Shown here: piece after piece, positions 43,310 to 50,957 of the stretch
How positions within the stretch are numbered: the stretch's first letter is position 1
Layout: every line of letters begins with the position of its first letter
Assembly (NCBI GenBank): GCA_038330085.1
Contig: JBBQNP010000002.1
Span: 1 to 64,000, forward strand
Direction: 5' to 3'
Source of the DNA: JAEUIA01 sp038330085
GTDB taxonomy: Bacteria > Planctomycetota > UBA1135 > GCA-002686595
DNA length: 64,000 nt
The notes under the pieces: generated by a model
Told to the model about the DNA's origin: nothing
Seen by the model: the letters and a program-made list of their open reading frames with translations, nothing else
Databases searched by the model: none
Translations under genes and position numbers: made by a program

Positions 43310-44272
43310 ATGCATCTCACAGCACTCTTCAACCGCAAATTGGTCAACTGCAATCTGGTCTTCTGCACCCTGGCGCTGGCTTCGGCCTGCGCCGGGACTG
43401 GGCAAGACGCGAAGGCCTCGGCCAAGGCCATGCCGACGGCCGTCGCGTCCGACACCAAGGACATCGTCGACACCGCGGTCGCCGCGGGCTCGTTCAAGAC
43501 GCTTGCCGCCGCGCTGAAGGCCGCGGACCTGGTCGACACGCTGAAGGGCAAGGGCCCGTTCACCGTCTTCGCTCCCACCGACGCAGCGTTCGCCGCGTTG
43601 CCCAAGGGCACGCTCGAAACCCTGCTCGAGCCGAAGAACAAGGCCACGCTGCAAGCGATCCTCACCTACCACGTCGTGTCGGGAAACATCGCCGCCTCTG
43701 ACGTCGTCAAGATGAGCCAGGCGGTGACCGTCAACGGTCAACGCATCGACATCAGCGTCTCGGACGATCTCGTCCACGTCGACAAAGCCAAGGTCACGCA
43801 GACCGACATCCGCTGCTCGAACGGCATCATCCACGTGATCGACGCCGTGATGCTCCCGAGCACGAACGACATCGTCGCCACCGCCATGCAGGCCGGTCAG
43901 TTCAAGACGCTGGCCGCAGCACTACAAGCAGCCGGTCTCGTCGAGGCGCTGAAGGGCAAGGGCCCGTTCACGGTCTTCGCGCCGACGGACGAAGCGTTCG
44001 CGCGGCTGCCGGCCGCCACGCTCGCGGATCTCATGAAGCCCGAGAACAAGGATCGCCTCACCGCCATTCTAGAGTACCACGTCGTCTCCGGCCGCGTCTT
44101 CTCCGACGCCGCTGCCGCGGGCGCCACGGTCGAGACCCTGCAGGGTGGCAAGCTGACGACTCGCAGCGAAAAGGGTGAGGTGTTCGTGAACGGGGCCCGC
44201 GTCGTGAAAGCGGACATCGACGCGTCGAACGGGGTCATCCACGTGATCGATTCGGTCCTGTTGCCGAAGTAA
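43310..44272 (+). CDS. Lipoprotein with two fasciclin (FAS1) domains
   Basis: 320 residues. A lipoprotein-type signal (lipobox ASAC, cysteine 27) precedes two FAS1 domains at residues about 45-180 and 185-320. Each has KGKGPFTVFAPTDxAF, a YHVVSG segment and a terminal NGIIHVID/NGVIHVID. The repeats are very similar to one another, suggesting internal duplication. FAS1 domains mediate adhesion or carbohydrate and protein contacts outside the membrane. In mycobacteria the SigK-regulated antigens MPT70 and MPT83 are FAS1 proteins. Here the gene lies 157 bases upstream of a sigma/anti-sigma pair. CCAAGGAAG precedes the ATG. Confidence 0.93.
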   Translation: MHLTALFNRKLVNCNLVFCTLALASACAGTGQDAKASAKAMPTAVASDTKDIVDTAVAAGSFKTLAAALKAADLVDTLKGKGPFTVFAPTDAAFAALPKGTLETLLEPKNKATLQAILTYHVVSGNIAASDVVKMSQAVTVNGQRIDISVSDDLVHVDKAKVTQTDIRCSNGIIHVIDAVMLPSTNDIVATAMQAGQFKTLAAALQAAGLVEALKGKGPFTVFAPTDEAFARLPAATLADLMKPENKDRLTAILEYHVVSGRVFSDAAAAGATVETLQGGKLTTRSEKGEVFVNGARVVKADIDASNGVIHVIDSVLLPK

Positions 44273-44429
44273 GCGCCGGCGGATGGAGAGTTCAGAGATG
44301 CGCTGGCGCACCCGCGCACCTCTGGCTCTTCATGCGCGCAGACGGCCGGGAAGCAGTCCGCGTTCGATGCTGAGCGAACTAGAGACTGCTTCCCTGTCCC
44401 TCCGCGCTACACTGCGCGCTCGACATCGC

Positions 44430-44996
44430 ATGAGCGACGTCCAGCCGAACACAGACTCACTCCTGCCGCGCGTGGCGCGTGGAGACGCAGAAGCTGTGCA
44501 GGCCTGCATCGCGCGCTACGGCTCGCTCGTGTGGTCGCTGGCCCGCCGCATGTCGCGCGACGTTGCCGGGCTCGAAGACCTCGTGCAGGAGATCTTCATC
44601 GACATCTGGAAGAGCGCCGATCGCTTCGATCCGAGCCAGTCTTCCGAGACTTCTTTCATCGCGACGATCGCACGACGCCGCGTCATCGACCAGCATCGAC
44701 GCACCGCGCGCGCGCAAAAGCTCGAGACCATCGACGAGAGCAGCGCCGTCGCCGAGGAGCCGGGCTTTGCGCAAGTGGACCTCGGTGACGAAGCGCGGCG
44801 CGCGAACGCAGCGCTCGACCAACTCAGACCCGAACAACGGCGCGTGATCTTGATGTCAGTGGTCGACGGCTTGACCCATGCGGAGATCGTCACGGCAACC
44901 GGATTTCCTCTGGGCACGGTGAAGAGTCACATCCGTCGCGGTCTCGAGGAGACGGTGCGACTTCTGCGCCCCACGGCCGGAGGAGAGCAGCCGTGA
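44430..44996 (+). CDS. ECF sigma factor, SigK-like
   Basis: 188 residues. Region 2 is seen in VWSLARRMSRDVAGLEDLVQEIFIDIWKSADRFDP and region 4 in LRPEQRRVILMSVVDGLTHAEIVTATGFPLGTVKSHIRRGLEE. It is of normal ECF length, unlike the sigma factor at 17.8 kb. Its stop overlaps the GTG start of an RskA-like anti-sigma gene. A weak, off-spacing relative of the local promoter motif (AGTCC-N15-CGAAC, 44355-44379) lies 50 bases upstream, so autoregulation is possible but unclear. The SigK label rests on the anti-sigma type and the locus content. Confidence 0.88.
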   Translation: MSDVQPNTDSLLPRVARGDAEAVQACIARYGSLVWSLARRMSRDVAGLEDLVQEIFIDIWKSADRFDPSQSSETSFIATIARRRVIDQHRRTARAQKLETIDESSAVAEEPGFAQVDLGDEARRANAALDQLRPEQRRVILMSVVDGLTHAEIVTATGFPLGTVKSHIRRGLEETVRLLRPTAGGEQP

Positions 44997-45784
44997 GCAC
45001 GCGGATCATCGAATGGGACGAGCGCACGTTCGACTTGGCGCTCGAGGAGCTGACCACTGGGCTCGGGCACGAGGAACGTGACGAGCTCGTCGAGAGCGTG
45101 GATGCGGACGAGCTGCGATTGCTCGAGCAATGCGTCGTGGCGCTCGACCTCGCGGGGCTGCAACGGCTCGACGAACCGCCGGCCGAGTTGATGCTGCGGA
45201 TCGAGCGCGATGCGCGCGCTCACTTCGCGCTTGCGCGCCACGCCGACCGGACGGTTCCGATTGCACCGCGTCGTGCGAAGTCGGTCATCAAGGTCAGAAC
45301 AGCCATCCTGACGGGAACAAGCCTGCTGGCTGCGGCGCTCCTTCTCGCGTTCCTGTGGCTTCGCGGTGCAACGGATCGGACGAAGGAGCCCGCGGACCGC
45401 CGCGACATCCTGCTGGCCGACGCGCGAGACGTCGTGCGCGCGCCTTGGGTTGCGACCGCGGATCCGTTTGCGGGGGGAGTTCGCGGCGACGTCGTGTGGA
45501 GCGGAACACGTCAAGAGGGCTACTTGAGCTTCGCGGGCCTACCGCGCAACGACCCGCGCGCGAACCAGTACCAGCTGTGGATCTTCGACAAGTCGCGCGC
45601 CGAATGGGACGCCAAGCCCGTCGACGGCGGAGTGTTCGACGTGGGACCCGGTGGAAACGTCGTCGTGCCGATCGACGCCAAGCTCGAGATCCGTCAGCCG
45701 GCGCTCTTCGCCGTGACGCTCGAAGCTCCCGGTGGGGTCGTGGTCTCGAAGCGCGAGCACTTGCTGGCGACCGCCACGCCTTGA
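44993..45784 (+). CDS. Anti-sigma factor, RskA-like
   Basis: 263 residues from a GTG start with a strong ribosome site (GGAGGAG at 44979-44985). The cytoplasmic N-terminal sigma-binding part is about 95 residues and lacks a zinc HxxxCxxC motif. One membrane helix follows (TAILTGTSLLAAALLLAFLWL, about 101-122). The extracytoplasmic domain has the RskA C-terminal signature (GYLSFAGLPRNDPRANQYQLWIFD and ALFAVTLEAPGGV). RskA is cleaved in steps to release SigK, and the same mode is inferred here. It is convergent with the B12-binding gene, 55 bases away. Confidence 0.9.
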   Translation: MSTRIIEWDERTFDLALEELTTGLGHEERDELVESVDADELRLLEQCVVALDLAGLQRLDEPPAELMLRIERDARAHFALARHADRTVPIAPRRAKSVIKVRTAILTGTSLLAAALLLAFLWLRGATDRTKEPADRRDILLADARDVVRAPWVATADPFAGGVRGDVVWSGTRQEGYLSFAGLPRNDPRANQYQLWIFDKSRAEWDAKPVDGGVFDVGPGGNVVVPIDAKLEIRQPALFAVTLEAPGGVVVSKREHLLATATP

Positions 45785-45839
45785 CGCCGGGTCGCGGTCT
45801 CGCCGGCTTCGTCAGAGCGCACGAAGTCAGGAGCGAATG

Positions 45840-46886
45840 TCACGCGCCGACCAGCCGGCGACCGGTCTCGACGGCTTCACCAGCCGAAGCGGCATGGCCG
45901 TCCGCGCCGACGCGCTGCCACAGTCCGCTTCCATGCGCGAACGCCGAACCGCCTACGAGCACGCGCTGTCCGGGCCGCTCGGCACGCAAGGCCTCGATCG
46001 TGCGCGCAACCGTCGCACGCTGCTCGTCGAGCGTCGCGCTCAGCGCCACGAGGTCGGCATCGAACCGCGCGACGAACCCGACCAGGTCCGCGATCGGCAC
46101 GTCCGCTCCGAGGCAGATCGACCGCCAGCCGTCCAGTTCGAAGAACGCAGCCACGACCAGGGCACCGAAATCGTGCGCATCGCGCGCGACGGAAGCGACG
46201 ACGACCGTGCGCCCGTTCGACGGCGCGAGCGGAGCTTGAGCGACGACGCGCGCCATGATCTTGCGCGTGACGATCGATCCGAAGTGCTCCTCGCCTACGC
46301 CGATCTCGCCCTGGTGCCAGCGCCGTCCGAGCTCGCGTTGCGCCGGCACGAGCACGTGCGTTAGCGCGTCGCGCACCGACAAGCGGCCAGGTCCGATCGC
46401 GTCGAGCACGAGTGCGACCGCGCGACGCTCGTCCCCCGCGATGAGCGCTTCCACGTATGCGTGCGCCAGCCCACCGTGCGGACTGTTTCCCGAAAGCTCG
46501 CTGCGCGGCGGCTGGGCTGGGCGGGTCAGCTCCTGCGCTGCGCGCTCGAAGTACGCGGGCATCGGGGACCACGCCGCTTTCGGGAGAGACTCTTCGAGCA
46601 CATCGCGCAGATGAGAGAGCTCCGCCTGCAGCATGGTCGCGGGCATCGCACGCGCGGCGAACGCGTCGCGCGACCACACGACATGCGCGGCGAACAGCTC
46701 AGGCGCTTCGTCCTCCAGCGCGGCAGCGAGGCTCTCGATCTGCCGACGAACGTGCGCGCGCCACGCTTCGAACGCGCCCGATGCGCCGACCTGTGGATCG
46801 GATTCCATCCATCGGCTGGTCGCCAAGCCGGCGAAGCCGTCGGCGCTCGCGCGCAAGAGGGTCGGTGTGAATGCGCTCTGGCCCAT
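45840..46886 (-). CDS. Stand-alone cobalamin (B12)-binding domain protein
   Basis: 348 residues. The C-terminal Rossmann-type B12 domain (residues about 215-348) has the histidine ligand motif D236-x-H238-x-x-G (VARDAHDFGALV), the SxL motif in LVALSATLDEQRATV and the Gly motif VLVGGSAFAHG. A helical cap-like domain precedes it (AYVEALIAGDERRAVALVLD, LTHVLVPAQRELGRRWHQGEIGVGEEHF), the arrangement of CarH/LitR photoreceptors and MtrC-like proteins. The N-terminal MerR helix-turn-helix of CarH/LitR is absent, and residues 1-120 have no recognisable DNA-binding motif. It sits between the anti-sigma gene and the lipid operon, divergent from the latter. Confidence 0.85.
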   Translation of the reverse strand: MGQSAFTPTLLRASADGFAGLATSRWMESDPQVGASGAFEAWRAHVRRQIESLAAALEDEAPELFAAHVVWSRDAFAARAMPATMLQAELSHLRDVLEESLPKAAWSPMPAYFERAAQELTRPAQPPRSELSGNSPHGGLAHAYVEALIAGDERRAVALVLDAIGPGRLSVRDALTHVLVPAQRELGRRWHQGEIGVGEEHFGSIVTRKIMARVVAQAPLAPSNGRTVVVASVARDAHDFGALVVAAFFELDGWRSICLGADVPIADLVGFVARFDADLVALSATLDEQRATVARTIEALRAERPGQRVLVGGSAFAHGSGLWQRVGADGHAASAGEAVETGRRLVGA

Positions 46887-46966
46887 GGTGTTGCAGGCTT
46901 CACCGTGCCCTAAGCCCGTGCGGGCGTCAACGGCGGGCGGCCGCGAAGCTTTTTGACGGACGGGCG

Positions 46967-46992
46967 CATCCAGGTCGGAGCTTCGCGCGAAT
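46967..46992 (+). promoter_or_regulatory. SigK-like promoter motif of the lipid-modification operon
   Basis: GCATCC (46966-46971), exactly 16 bases, then CGAAT (46988-46992). The GTG start of the first operon gene is at 47001, so transcription starting about seven bases after the -10 box would give a leaderless or nearly leaderless mRNA. This also supports GTG 47001 over the TTG at 46953. Confidence 0.75.
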
Positions 46993-47000
46993 GCCAGCGC

Positions 47001-47822
47001 GTGACCACCTCCGATGCTCTGCTGCCGCTCTTCGGGCTGTGCGTCCTCGCCCTCGTGATGCTGGCCGGGTGGGCCCGGCAACGGGCGACGCGCAATGCCG
47101 GGATCGTCGATGTCCTCTGGGCTGCCGGGCTCGGCGGGCTGGCGTTGCTGTACGCCGCGCTCGCTTCGGGTTGGTTGCCGAGGCGCGTGCTCGTGGCGGT
47201 GCTGGTGGGCGCGTGGTCGTTGCGCCTGACGCTGCACCTCGCAGCACGTGTGCGGCGCGAGCGCGAGGACGGTCGGTACGCCGAGATGCGCGCGCGCCTC
47301 GGACAGCGTTTCGATCGCACCATGCTGTGGTTCTTCCAGGCCCAAGCTCTGCTGGCGGTGCTGTTGTCGTTGGCGTTCCTGGTTCCGTGCGCGGCGAACA
47401 ACACGGGCTTCACCGCGCTCGACGTGCTCGCCGTTGTTGTTTGGATCGTCGCACTCGTCGGCGAGAGCATCGCCGACCGCCAGCTGCGCGATTGGCGCGC
47501 CGATCCGTCGCACGCGGGCCGCACTTGCCGCGCTGGACTGTGGCGGTATTCGCGCCACCCCAACTACTTCTTCGAGTGGCTGCACTGGGTCGCGTACGCG
47601 TTCCTCGCGACCGGGCTCTCGTACGGCTGGGTCGTTTGGCTCGCACCGGCAGCGATGTTGTTCCTGATCGTGCGCGTCACGGGCATTCCTCCGACCGAGG
47701 CGCAAGCGATCCGAAGCCGCGGCGACGACTACCGCGCGTACCAAGCGACGACGAGCGCGTTCTTCCCGGCGCCGCCGAAAGTCCAGTCGGTTCGATCAAC
47801 CCACGTGAAGCAGGCCCCATGA
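47001..47822 (+). CDS. DUF1295 membrane protein (steroid-reductase-like fold)
   Basis: 273 residues with about six hydrophobic helices. The DUF1295 signature is clear in the C-terminal half (CRAGLWRYSRHPNYFFEWLHWVAYAF and a late GDDYRAYQATTSAFFP). This fold is shared with isoprenylcysteine methyltransferases and 5-alpha-reductases and likely reduces or modifies lipid substrates. It starts at GTG 47001, directly behind the promoter motif. It ends with an ATGA overlap to the methyltransferase gene. DUF1295 (Rv0446c) also neighbours sigK in Mycobacterium tuberculosis. Confidence 0.88.
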   Translation: MTTSDALLPLFGLCVLALVMLAGWARQRATRNAGIVDVLWAAGLGGLALLYAALASGWLPRRVLVAVLVGAWSLRLTLHLAARVRREREDGRYAEMRARLGQRFDRTMLWFFQAQALLAVLLSLAFLVPCAANNTGFTALDVLAVVVWIVALVGESIADRQLRDWRADPSHAGRTCRAGLWRYSRHPNYFFEWLHWVAYAFLATGLSYGWVVWLAPAAMLFLIVRVTGIPPTEAQAIRSRGDDYRAYQATTSAFFPAPPKVQSVRSTHVKQAP

Positions 47823-48889
47823 AGCTCGCGAACCGTCTCGTCGACCAAGGCTTCGTCCCCGAAGTGCTGCTGCGCAGCGGCATTCGCAGCTTGTTGCGCA
47901 GGAGGTTGCGCGACGAGAGTGCGCGCTTCGGTCACGACACCGAAAGCGTGATGCGCACGTGGGTGGAGCACATGCGCCAAAGCCCGATCGCGTTGGTGCC
48001 GGAGCTCGCCAACGAGCAGCACTACGAGGTGCCGGCGGAGTTCTTCCGGCTCGTGCTCGGCCGGCGCCTCAAGTACAGCAGCGCGTACTTCGCGAGCAGC
48101 ACCGACACGCTCGATCAGGCCGAAGAAACCATGTTGGCGCTGACGGCCGAGCGCGCGGGCCTCGAAGACGGTCAGGACGTGCTCGAGCTGGGTTGCGGAT
48201 GGGGCTCGCTCACGCTGTGGCTGGCCGAGCGACATCCGAAGAGCCGCATCGTCGCCGTCTCCAACTCGGCTACACAGCGCGAGCACATTCTGGAGCGGGC
48301 GAGCGAACGCAGCCTTCGCAACGTCACGGTCCTCACCGCCGACATGAACGATCTCAAGATCGACGGGCAGTTCGATCGCGTCGTGTCGGTCGAGATGTTC
48401 GAGCACATGCGCAACTGGGAGCGGCTCCTGGGACGCGTCGCCAGATGGCTGCGGCATGACGGTCGGCTCTTCCTGCATGTTTTCGCGCACCAACGCTTCG
48501 CGTACGCATTCGAGGAACGCGACGACTCGGACTGGATGAGCCGGCACTTCTTCAGCGGCGGGATGATGCCCTGCCATGGAATGGTCGAGCGCCTGGATGT
48601 GCCGTTCGAGAGCGTCGCGAGCTGGATCGTTCCTGGAACTCATTACGCGCGCACCGCGGAGGCCTGGTTGCAAAACCTCGAAGCGCGGCGCGCGGCGGTG
48701 CTCGAGCTCTTCGAACGCACGTACGGAAGCGATCGAGCCGAGCTCTGGTACCAGCGTTGGCGCGTGTTCTTCCTGGCGTGTGCCGAGCTCTTCGGCTTTC
48801 GGGGCGGTTCGGAGTGGATCGTCTCGCACGCACTGTTGCGTCCGCTGTCGTCCCAGATCCTGCTCGACTCGCAGAAGCGCGCGCGATGA
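47819..48889 (+). CDS. CFA-type SAM-dependent fatty-acyl methyltransferase
   Basis: 356 residues of the cyclopropane-fatty-acid synthase superfamily. The SAM-binding motif is VLELGCGWGSLTLWLAERHP, preceded by LKYSSAYFASSTDTLDQAEE (substrate-side loop) and followed by DRVVSVEMFEHMRNWERLL. It is a shorter, divergent paralogue of the operon's second CFA synthase. Such paralogues in other bacteria methylate unsaturated phospholipid acyl chains without ring closure, for example toward 10-methyl or furan fatty acids. That specificity is inference. Both ends overlap neighbours by 4 bases. Confidence 0.88.
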   Translation: MKLANRLVDQGFVPEVLLRSGIRSLLRRRLRDESARFGHDTESVMRTWVEHMRQSPIALVPELANEQHYEVPAEFFRLVLGRRLKYSSAYFASSTDTLDQAEETMLALTAERAGLEDGQDVLELGCGWGSLTLWLAERHPKSRIVAVSNSATQREHILERASERSLRNVTVLTADMNDLKIDGQFDRVVSVEMFEHMRNWERLLGRVARWLRHDGRLFLHVFAHQRFAYAFEERDDSDWMSRHFFSGGMMPCHGMVERLDVPFESVASWIVPGTHYARTAEAWLQNLEARRAAVLELFERTYGSDRAELWYQRWRVFFLACAELFGFRGGSEWIVSHALLRPLSSQILLDSQKRAR

Positions 48890-50139
48890 AGATCGCCGTC
48901 GTCGGGACCGGTGTCGCTGGGCTGGTCGCAGCGCACAGGCTGCATGGCGAGCACGACGTCACCGTGTACGAGGCGGGAGATCGGATCGGCGGTCACGTCA
49001 ACACCGTGGACGTCGCGACCGACACGGGCACCGTGGCGATCGACACCGGCTTCATCGTCTTCAACCGCAAGACCTACCCGCGCTTCTGTGCACTGCTCGA
49101 GGAACTCGGCGTCGCTTCTCAGCCAAGCGAGATGAGCTTCTCCGTTTCCTGCGAGAAAAACGGCCTCGAATACAACGGAACGTCGTTCGACGGACTCCTG
49201 GCGCAGCGCACGAACGCACTGCGACCGGCATTTTGGCGCATGGTCCGCGACATCCTGCGCTTCTACCGCGAAGCACCCGCGCTGCTGGCCGTCGATGACG
49301 ACGACCTGACTCTCGGCACGTTCCTGGAGAGCCGACGCTACTCGCGCGAGTTCATCGAGCATCACCTGGTGCCGATGGCCGCGGCGGTTTGGTCGTCGGA
49401 TCCCCGCGACGTGCGCGCGATGCCGGTGCGCTTCCTGGTGCAGTTCTTCCACAACCACGGCTTCCTGCAGGTCGACGATCGTCCGCAGTGGCTGGTCGTG
49501 CGCGGCGGTTCGCGCCAATACGTCGACGCACTGGTCGCTCCGTTTCGGGATCGGATCCGGCTACGCACTCCGGTCGTGCGCGTCGAGCGCAGCTTCGACA
49601 GCGTGCGACTTTGGACGAAGTCCGGAGGCGACGAGACGTACGACCGCGTCGTCCTGGCGACGCACGCTGACGAGAGCCTGCGCATGCTGTCCGACGCGAC
49701 GCGGCTCGAGCGCGAAGTGCTGGGCTCGTTCGGATGGCAGCGCAACGAGGTCGTGTTGCACACCGACACAGCGCTCATGCCGCGCAAGCGCCGCGCCTGG
49801 GCGAGTTGGAACTACCACTTGGTGGATCCGCCTTCGAGCCTGCCCACGGTGACGTACTGGATGAACAACCTGCAGGGCCTCACCGCGGATCAGCAGTACC
49901 TGGTCACGTTGAACCGCACGGCGGCCATCCGTCCCGACAAAGTGTTGAGAAGCTTCGTCTACCACCACCCGGTCTTCTCGAGCGCGACCCTGCGCGCCCA
50001 ACGTCTGCACGCTGACATCGACGGCGCAGGCGGCGTCCACTTCTGTGGCGCGTACTGGGGCAACGGCTTTCACGAGGACGGTGTCGCCAGCGCGCATGCT
50101 GTCCTCGCGCACGTCGAACGAACGGTGCTGGCGAGATGA
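48886..50139 (+). CDS. FAD-dependent oxidoreductase (amine-oxidase/desaturase-like)
   Basis: 417 residues. The N-terminal FAD-binding motif is KIAVVGTGVAGLVAAHRL with the acidic strand end VTVYEAGDRIGGHVNTV. The C-terminus has GGVHFCGAYWGNGFHEDGVASA, as in NAD(P)-binding amine-oxidase-like proteins of CFA clusters. Family members near CFA synthases act as acyl-chain desaturases or dehydrogenases in modified fatty-acid synthesis. The mycobacterial homologue position is Rv0449c in the sigK operon. It is coupled to both neighbours by ATGA overlaps. Confidence 0.9.
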   Translation: MKIAVVGTGVAGLVAAHRLHGEHDVTVYEAGDRIGGHVNTVDVATDTGTVAIDTGFIVFNRKTYPRFCALLEELGVASQPSEMSFSVSCEKNGLEYNGTSFDGLLAQRTNALRPAFWRMVRDILRFYREAPALLAVDDDDLTLGTFLESRRYSREFIEHHLVPMAAAVWSSDPRDVRAMPVRFLVQFFHNHGFLQVDDRPQWLVVRGGSRQYVDALVAPFRDRIRLRTPVVRVERSFDSVRLWTKSGGDETYDRVVLATHADESLRMLSDATRLEREVLGSFGWQRNEVVLHTDTALMPRKRRAWASWNYHLVDPPSSLPTVTYWMNNLQGLTADQQYLVTLNRTAAIRPDKVLRSFVYHHPVFSSATLRAQRLHADIDGAGGVHFCGAYWGNGFHEDGVASAHAVLAHVERTVLAR

Positions 50140-50195
50140 AGAGCGAGATGAAGAGTGCGCTGAAGAGTGCGATGAAAAGTGCGATGAGGAGCGCG
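50136..50195 (+). repeat. 12-bp tandem repeat (x5) spanning the DUF1365 start codon
   Basis: Five units of the form (A/C)TGA(A/G)(G/A)AGYG(C/A)G run from the ATG at 50136 to 50195. They encode a repeated MKSx start: MKSE, MKSA, LKSA, MKSA, MRSA. Four of the five units contain an in-frame ATG, so translation could begin at several of them. Confidence 0.85.
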
Positions 50196-50957
50196 ATCTA
50201 CGAGGGCACCGTCTACCACGACCGCCGCGAGCCGCGGCCGCATGCGTTCGAGCACCGGCTGTTCATGATGTACATCGACCTCGACGAGCTGCCCGAGCTC
50301 TTCCAAGGTCGCTGGCTGTGGTCCGCGAGCCGAAAGGCGCTCGCGTGGTTTCGGCGAGACGACTACCTGGATCCGCAAACCGCCGATTTGCGCGAGGCCG
50401 TGCGCGCGCGCGTGCAGGACGAGCTCGGACGCAGGCCGGCGGGCGCAGTGCGCGTGCTCACCCACCTGCGGACGTTCGGCTACGTCTTCAATCCGGTCAC
50501 GTTCTACTACTGCTTCGACGCGCGCGACGAGCTCGACGCCATCGTCGCCGAGATCACCAACACGCCGTGGGGCGAGCGTCATGCCTACGTTCTCGACGCG
50601 CGCGGCGAGCAGGGAACGGCCGAGATCACCTGGCGCTTTCCGAAGGCGTTTCACGTCTCGCCCTTTCACGCGATGGACGTCGAGTACGAGTGGCGCTTCA
50701 GCGCGCCCGGCGCAGAGCTCGGGGTGCACATGACGAACCTCGCTGCCGGCCGGCCGATGTTCCACGCCGGCTTCGCCGCGCATCGACGTGCGATCACGCG
50801 TGCGGGCCTGGCGTGGGTGCTCGTGCGTCATCCACTGCACACGTTGCGCTTGCACGCGGCCATCTACTGGCAGGCTGCGCGCCTTTTGCTGAAGCGCGTG
50901 CCCACGCACGCGCATCCACAGCATTCCGTCGTTCCAACAGGGAGCCGGGCATCATGA
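50136..50957 (+). CDS. DUF1365 family protein
   Basis: 273 residues. The DUF1365 hallmarks are AIYEGTVYHDRREPRPHAFEHRLFMMYIDLDEL, THLRTFGYVFNPVTFYYCFD and PKAFHVSPFHAMDVEYEWRF. These cytoplasmic proteins of unknown activity are nearly always encoded between an FAD oxidoreductase and a CFA synthase (Rv0448c in M. tuberculosis). The N-terminus carries five 12-bp repeats of the start region. Homologues usually begin at about the position of the last unit (MRSAIYEG), so the extra 16 residues are probably a recent expansion. It overlaps both neighbours by ATGA. Confidence 0.9.
   Translation: MKSEMKSALKSAMKSAMRSAIYEGTVYHDRREPRPHAFEHRLFMMYIDLDELPELFQGRWLWSASRKALAWFRRDDYLDPQTADLREAVRARVQDELGRRPAGAVRVLTHLRTFGYVFNPVTFYYCFDARDELDAIVAEITNTPWGERHAYVLDARGEQGTAEITWRFPKAFHVSPFHAMDVEYEWRFSAPGAELGVHMTNLAAGRPMFHAGFAAHRRAITRAGLAWVLVRHPLHTLRLHAAIYWQAARLLLKRVPTHAHPQHSVVPTGSRAS

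Noticed and set aside
44355..44379. AGTCC-N15-CGAAC before the sigma gene as a fifth promoter copy
   Set aside because: The -35 part differs and the spacing is 15 rather than 16, so it does not meet the pattern shared by the other four.
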